Source: Morchella semilibera (taxonomy: Eukaryota > Ascomycota > Pezizomycetes > Pezizales > Morchellaceae). Taken from it: 64,000 nt of DNA. This document shows positions 57,553 through 64,000 of the stretch, piece by piece. Position numbers and translations under genes: made by a program. Location: the NCBI GenBank assembly GCA_009192285.1, contig WBVU01000011.1:1236668-1300667 (forward strand). Reading direction: 5' to 3'. Every line of letters starts with the position of its first letter. The first letter of the stretch is position 1. The notes below the pieces were generated by a model. It was not told the DNA's origin. It did not search any database and worked only from the letters and a program-made list of their open reading frames with translations.

Positions 57553-59833
57553 CTATGCTTGCTGATTCACCTTCAGCTTCGATTCTTCTTTCGTTTTTTC
57601 ATCCACATCAAAAAGCATTTCAAGATCATTTCTTTCTTCATCAAATTTATCATCGAACTTGTTGAATAAATGGAAGCGATCTCGCGATGCTATACGCAAA
57701 GCCTTCCATGTTTTCGTGAATTTTGCATTTTGAGCCTCTTCGATATCCTGCGGAAAAAGTGAATCTTTGAGGTCTTCCTGAGCCTGTTGTACGCCTGCTC
57801 GGAAGGACTCGGGTGTAGGAATACGATGCCTGGTGTGTGAATTAGTAAAAAAAGAAAAAGAAGAGGGGAAAAAAAAGGGAAATATGTGAAAGTAAGTATC
57901 GGAATCAGGTAGCAACATACCTCTCTTCATCAGTTAGCCCCTCCATTCCCGATGCATCTCCAGTCCCCTGCCAGAGTCGACTAAGAGTTGGTGTTCCCAT
58001 GATATAGCGAAAGGGAGCTTCCGAGACACACTGTTTTTCAGCCTTCAGTTTTGCATCTCTAAACTCTTCCTCGGCTAGAGGGAGCATATCAAATGGATGA
58101 CAGCTCTCTGCTTTCCACCGCACCCAATTTTGCTCTCTGGTAAGAACAGTATTGATAAGACGCATGAAGAGTCTACCAGATTGATTGGGTTGCAGGCTGT
58201 TAGATATTTGGGTGCGGGTGCTGATAGCCCATTGTTCCTATAGTGTTAGGGTTAGCTTCGTACAGAACATATCACATCGGCGGTACGTTGATCTGCCGGC
58301 AAGAGATAGTGTTGGCTGGTTCTGGAGGATCTCACATCTTCAGGGCTCAGTGTATAGGGATATTGAACTGCTCTATTGGGAGTCTTGATATCCTTCCACT
58401 TATCTTTTGCCGCAGGTGTAAGGCTCAGTAAGAAGTCAATCAAAACCATTGCTTGCACGAGCACATGCCTTCTAAACGTCAAGTCGCTAATCTATAGTTT
58501 ATATGTATTTTAGCTTCAATTATGGATAATACCAAACAGAAACAATGCAAGAAATGGTTTAGTTACCTCTAGCTCAAACAGTTCGCGGCTAGTTAAATAT
58601 TTAGGGTTAAACCCTTCCCCATGTGAATCGTCTTCTTCGTCATCTCGTTTTCTTTTCTCCCCAGTAACCACTAGGCCGGCTTTCTTGTCCTCTGGCCGCT
58701 TACTGTTACTTGCCTGGTTGTCCTTTTTTTCTGCTACACCACTACTCCTGATAGCTTCCTCGTCTGCTATTTGAAATCTCGCCATTGTTGCTGCAAGTCC
58801 TTTCTTAAATGTTTCCAGGGACCCCGGGGTCTGTAATAACCGTTGCGGATCTGCGAAATCGCGTTGTAGGGACCAGAAAATAGGGTATAGTGCACTGGTG
58901 CTTAGGACCTCGGAGGATGTTTTTGGCTCTTGTCCAGCAGTGAAGGAGACCGTTTTTGTGCCCCTTGTACCATCCTCGCTCTTCGCATCTCCCTCAGGAG
59001 CAGTAGTAGCTGATGTTGATTCGTCGGCTTTCAACTCTTCTTCCTTCGTATCAACTTCCATTTCCACGTCTAGAACGGACTCCTGAGGAGTATCATCATA
59101 TACGGTCACATTTTGTGCGTTAAACTCTCCCCTCAGATTAACTCCCGATTTTTCGCCAATAGGAAAGCTCTTGCTTAGGAAGATCAATATCCGTCCACAA
59201 AAAATGGTGTCTTCAGTTTTTGATAACCTCCGGAGTAACTCGTTGAGCAAGCGCAACAAGATAAGGCCTTTCCCTTTGCTCCCTTCAATGCCTGCCGTCA
59301 CCCGTTCGATCCGGGACTCGAGATATTGGAATAGTAACTCGCAAGATGGGATTGTTTGAGAGTCGAATAGTTCCTCAATTAGAGCAAGAGGCAAGCCTGG
59401 TTCGGAGATTTCTATGTGGCTTGTGTAAGATAAAATGCATACAGGAGTTGTGTTATAGATGGTATACCAAGTTCCGCAAATACAAGGGCTAAGTCTAGTA
59501 GATTTCCGAACGCGATCAAGGTTTCGTTACTAACAGAAGTGTCTTTTGTCTAAACCTCATTAGCAATTTTGACCAAATAGCTCTACAGAGCACACATACA
59601 GCAAGTTCATATAATATGGTTTTAAACGCCGTCTCAAGCGATGACTTGTAGAGTTCATCGACAGGTTGTGTTGCAGGTTTGATTTGACCCAATAGCTCGG
59701 CATTGAAATCCGGTTCGCCCAGTGGGGGTTCAAGAGAGCTCTTTTCGATCGTCGAAAGAATTTTCTTCAGGCATGATACAAAAGAGTCGACTCCTAGGGT
59801 AGAAGCACCACTAGCCAGGAGAGCTGGCGACAT
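57553..59833 (-). CDS. THO1/HPR1-like: THO complex subunit 1 (Hpr1/THOC1)
   Basis: THOC1 is a core THO subunit coupling transcription elongation to mRNA export in the nucleus. Exons 59600-59833, 59468-59549, 58567-59411, 58336-58491, 57921-58237 and 57553-57829 give 636 aa in frame. THOC1 signatures include NETLIAFGNLLDLALVFAEL, LIEELFDSQTIPSCELLFQY, LLRLLNELLRRLSKTEDTIF, CGRILIFLSKSFPIGEKSGV and NLRGEFNAQNVT, then an acidic low-complexity insert, TSALYPIFWSLQRDFADPQR, FNPKYLTSRELFELEISDLT and FRRHVLVQAMVLIDFLLSLT, and WVRWKAESCHPFD. The end is charged and helical (KFTKTWKALRIASRDRFHLF), with a Lys/Glu-rich tail. The ATG at 59833 (MSPALLASGASTLGVDSF) is chosen because upstream codons are Phe/Pro-rich leader-like. 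Confidence 0.94.
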
Positions 59834-62800
59834 GGTGTGACTAAACGGTAAAAGCAGCAGAGGTATTTGAAAGCAGAAACAAAAGGGAGAAGACTTGAGG
59901 GGATGTTTAGACAGGGTTTGCGTGTGGTTCTCATTCACGCGTTAGGTTACCCGCCGCCTCGGTTAGTGAACCGAAACGCCAAGGGCTTTTCATATGTGTT
60001 ACCCTGCTCAAATTCTCATGGCCCCTGGTTATCAAGTAAGTGCAATTTGTTTGTGCTACGAGAGGGGCCGCACAGGTAGGCAGAGGCACATCATGTAGGC
60101 TTAGGCGGGGGTGCATTGTGCGATGAAATTACAATCTGTCAGATAAACCCTGGTCCTCCCCTCTCGGCTTCTTCGGAATCTACTCGTCGCTAGGGCGGCT
60201 TCACGAACCGTCTTCCATCTATCCATCCTAGATATTGATAACGGTATTTACCAGAGATCACCAATTAAAAGCGACCAGGAGCGCTTAATAAATTCTGCCG
60301 ATATTGGAGGAGGGATGCCTTCCAGCCGGGGGAGCATCACCATCAGGCGTGCAGGATGGTTAAGCTTTCTAGAAATTGTGCAGCCTTATGTAAAATTAAC
60401 TTTGTCCGTGAATTGGGTGTTATATATTTGCACCACTATATGTATCTTTATCCAGAGCGTACTTACATGGTCTCTACTATGTAGTTCTAGGGATGGTGGG
60501 TATTCTGGCTTGTTGACAGCAGCTATTGAGGCCAGGCCATGAAGGAAGTTTGTCATCTTTGTGTTTTGACCTCACTACGGAGTAATAGTAACCGAGTTTG
60601 TATTATGGAGTGCCAAGGCTCGGGAGATTTACCGCTCCTAGACCGGAAGATGATATTTGGGAATATGTACCTACATGTAGATCATGGGGTATCACTCGCT
60701 TATCTGGAGGTACTATCTTGCCGCCCCGAGCCAGTTCAAGGCATAACGTGCACACCCCCGGGTGTAACTATAGCTTTGATAAAACCATAAGGAGAGAAAA
60801 ACAGGTTTGATCATATAAATTAATACTACATGTATATTTAGGTTAACCGATACCCATCATCTTGGGAATCAAACCAACCACAAGTACAACCTTGCAAGCA
60901 AAGATGCAAAGCTCCAGATCACGTGCCGACTATTTCTCGTATCATGGTGGGAAGTAGTACTATAGTGCGGTCCACAAGGCTAGTACTCGAGGCGAGCAGA
61001 AGCAAATGCCTCGAGATGCCCCCGCCATTTAAGGGTGGGATTCCTTTTTTCTGCTCGAGCAATGAGATCTTATGCCTCGAGGTGTTTGAGGCAACCAAGG
61101 CAAATACGTACTATTGATATAATGCTTCTCCCAAGACAGGCCAAGGTGCTGATAATCTTATAATTGTTCTGAGGTCCTATATGTATATAATAATATTATT
61201 ATTACCTAAACATCGAGCTGCTCGCCTCGTAGACTCCTGTGCCTTGGGTTACCTCGGGGCGGGGCCTCGATCGAGCGGGAACACCTCGTGGGCTACACTA
61301 GAGCCTTAGCCTATTATAAGTTTAATGATAAGAATCGAGTCTAATTAGTGACCTATGTAGTTAGTTGGGAATTGCTAATTACTTAGAGCGTCTATGATAG
61401 TCTGTTGTACAATTGATAATGGACGGGAGACAAGACCAGAAATTTTTTGGATTGTTTTGTTTTCCCCATCTCATGATGCCACAGTCTTTAGCCTATTCTG
61501 GAATAGTGTGCATCATTTACCATCACTCGAAGATCTCATCATGTAGGCTGTTGATATTGTTAAGTCATTATTTATGTATGCGGATTGCAATTGTTGGTAA
61601 CGTTCACATTCGGGCGGCAAATGTGTCAGAAGCACATGGTAGTAAATTACATATACATGTATTTTTACAGTGGTATAAACACTGGATTTTAGTCCTTGCG
61701 CCGGCGCCACGATAGTCCATTGCCTGTTTTCACGACCGGGAGCTGGCAGTCAGCTTTTACTCGGTAGTAAACCTAACCCTCACCCACGAACCTCTTTGCT
61801 ATGTATATCACTACGCTGTCGGGGCCTAACATGTACACCAGTACACCCCCCAACCACCTTCCACCGGTGATATAAACACTGGATCTTGGGCTTTTTTCTG
61901 TGCTATACCGCAGTAATTCGTCTCGGTGGACGGTTACACAGTCGTCGAAGTTGCCTTTTACAGCGCGTATGGGGGAAGATTGGGGGGCGTTTGTAAGACA
62001 AACGACTAGAACAAGTAATTTCAGTGTCAATATGAGTGTCCTCTGAGACGAATTAATGCGGTACTACATAAGTAAATGCTCAATTATTTATATCAAAGCT
62101 TATGAAAATTCCCCACGGGTGATGAAACACTTGCTGCTGGCAGACCATGTACATTATTGGCACATTTACTGCGCGCCCTTATATATATGGTGTGGTAAAT
62201 GTGTCAAAAGTAATTTTGCCAACGGTGGTGAAAATAATACCAACATTTATACCTTAAAATGGATAAAAGCACAGACTTTTGGCCAGAGAGAGAGAGAGAG
62301 GAATTCAATATAATAAACATTTTTGTGCCACGCGGTGGGGAGAACACATTCACCACTGGTGGGCAGGTAATTTTACCAACCTCGGTGGGAGCTTATAAGT
62401 GTGGCATTAATCCTTGAAATATTCACAAATGTAGCGCATAAAAGACTGAAACTTTAGCATTTATACGGCACAAAGACTGAAATTCAGCACTAATACCACC
62501 GGTGGTAAATAGTTTATCAACCGTTGGTGAAATTACTTTTGACACGTTTACCGCTCCATACTTATATACATGTATATATAAAACATGCAATGTATCTACA
62601 TGTATTATACATGTACCCCGCCCAAAAAATGTCCACAATGAAACCCTATGTGATCGATATATACATGTACAGCCGCTCTGCAAAAGTGTTCGTGGTTCCG
62701 ATTTTGGGGCGAGGCATTTCCCCACCAAAAACCCTAAGACCACACTTTCCCAGTGACTAATAGCACCTAGAATTAATAAAGGGTAAGATCATAACCTGCC

Positions 62801-64000
62801 TTCTTTTATATGAACTATATATTGGCATTATATAGCCCCTTTTGGCCAAAATATCTGTGTTTTTATCCATTTTAACGTATAAATACTGGTATCATGTTCA
62901 CCACCGTTCGTAAGATTGCTTTTGACACATTTACCGCACCATACACTTTTACTGAGGGGCTCTATATATATAAGCGGCCCAATGTTCTATTTAGCCAGCG
63001 ACGAGGAGCTTGAATGATTGTTGGATCTTATATATACATGTAATTATGATCATAAAGTTTATAGTTCGACAAAGCCGTTAAAGTAGATTTCAACGCAACG
63101 TCCTGTTCCCCGCGAATTGATAGTTGAGATATAGAATCGAACGTTTTTTTTTTCGTTAAGGGATAGGATAAGATCATAGATATATTCAACGGACGAAGAG
63201 GACTTGTGGGGATACGACTGAGTTTGATCAAGGTCTTGACACTCATTTTCAAGAACCCAAGAAAAATACATCTACTGACCTACCACCAGTGTCCGAATGA
63301 TTATTGTTGAAATACAAGGCCTCTGGCTGTTGTTTCTGGCTGATTCTTGTGTGTTATATAAGAAATGGTTTTTTTATGAGGTTTTACTTCGTGACGATGA
63401 TCTATAGCCAGCTGCAGGCGCTGGGCGTAAGAGACATTCGCGAAATCTCTCTCATGCATGGAGGTCATGTGATCGTCAACTTTTGCTGTAAAATATGTAC
63501 ATATGCCCGGGTAAGTCGTCGCATTACCTTGCATCAAAAAAAAAGAAAGAAAAAAAAGCCAGATCGAACTGGTTTGGAATATTCCTATTGTACTCATAGT
63601 GCCAGAATTGAAATTCCGCCGATCAACCCCAATTAAGTATCATTTGGTGGTAGAACATTACAAGTAAGCGGCATTTTAATTTTGGCAGAGTGAGTACTAT
63701 AGGGATACATGCACAAAAGGATCTCATGCCTTGGTTACTTGAGTGTTTATATATTTGTTAAAGTGTAGGTGGAATATGCGAGGTATTATAAGTTTGTGCA
63801 GGGGCACAGTGAACCAATCAGCCAACAAATTAGGGGATAGCCTACGGGCTGAGCACAGTTAGTGAATCAAACAAAACCAAAATTAAAAGAGAAGTATGCT
63901 TATTGAAGCGAGTGATATGTTATGACTCGTAGAAACATTGAATTGAACTTATTTAACCGACTTAGATTTAGATAACCACTTTTTTTTGTAAACTCCTACC
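59834..64000. other. 4.2-kb gene-poor block with repeat cluster
   Basis: No gene supported. It contains the inverted-repeat cluster of 61.65-62.95 kb, an AG microsatellite at 62285-62301, and nine TACATGTA (60672, 60827, 61654, 62567, 62597, 62608, 62662, 63035 and neighbours). Confidence 0.6.
62186..62944. repeat. Inverted repeat with about 100-bp arms plus internal partial copy
   Basis: The arm at 62186-62284 (GTGGTAAATGTGTCAAAAGT ... GACTTTTGGCC) is the reverse complement, with scattered mismatches, of 62844-62944 (GGCCAAAATATCTGTG ... GACACATTTACCGCACC). A third partial copy in the orientation of the right arm is at about 62500-62560 (CGTTGGTGAAATTACTTTTG then ACACGTTTACCGC). Shorter relatives containing TATAAACACTGGAT occur at 61670 and 61870. 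It could be a foldback element or nested insertions of one small repeat. Confidence 0.75.

Noticed and set aside
58238-58260. Telomere-like CTAACCCTAAC on the minus strand
   Set aside because: Only two units, inside a THOC1 intron next to the acceptor; chance.
60960-61100. Repeated CCTCGAG-containing words
   Set aside because: They recur several times but do not align into a consistent direct or inverted repeat beyond about 10 bp.
1-64000. CRISPR array, rRNA operon, plasmid origin or bacterial operon signals
   Set aside because: None visible; intron-rich genes and eukaryotic proteins make these inapplicable.

Overview
The window is nuclear DNA of a filamentous ascomycete (Pezizomycotina; a Pezizomycete-like lineage would fit, but this is a guess). 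Protein-coding genes carry many short GT-AG introns (about 45-100 nt), the encoded proteins are typical fungal orthologues, and gene clusters are separated by long AT-richer, gene-poor stretches. I rebuilt 16 protein genes, most by joining exons across introns and checking that the reading frame closes, plus two identical tRNA-Ala genes.

Layout. 1-1095: 3' part of an NAD(P)-dependent short-chain/DFR-like reductase (+). 3548-5224: secreted GH76-type glycosidase (-). 5225-8969: no gene seen. 8970-10585: membrane-anchored alpha/beta-hydrolase-like protein (+). 13487-18207: spliceosomal intron-binding helicase Aquarius/Cwf11 (+). 19234-32116: compact housekeeping block on strictly alternating strands: 3-hydroxyacyl-CoA dehydrogenase (-), THG1 tRNA-His guanylyltransferase (+), hotdog acyl-CoA thioesterase (-), mitochondrial GatA amidotransferase (+), eIF3g (-), C2H2 zinc-finger protein (+), MCP1 (-), mitochondrial enoyl reductase ETR1 (+). 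Several of these point to mitochondrial lipid metabolism or translation. Two tRNA-Ala(AGC) genes lie at 26540-26611 and 32562-32633.

33866-34583: small F-box-like, cysteine-rich protein (+). 37752-39602: isolated, intronless 616-codon ORF with degenerate retropepsin-like and RNase H-like segments, probably derived from a retroelement (+). 44971-45977: ESCRT-III protein Did2/CHMP1 (+). 47218-49034: homeobox transcription factor (-), preceded by an unusually long leader region with no ATG on the sense strand. 57553-59833: THO complex subunit 1 (-). The last 4 kb holds only repeats.

The signals most worth a second look are: the 1.36 kb ATG-free sense strand upstream of the homeobox gene (22 ATGs on the opposite strand); the domesticated-looking retropepsin/RNase H ORF; an enormous excess of the palindrome TACATGTA, confined to intergenic DNA; and a thioesterase whose conserved core looks altered by two sets of mutually compensating single-base insertions. 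A TA-flanked MITE, an inverted-repeat cluster and a degenerate SINE-like family are also present.
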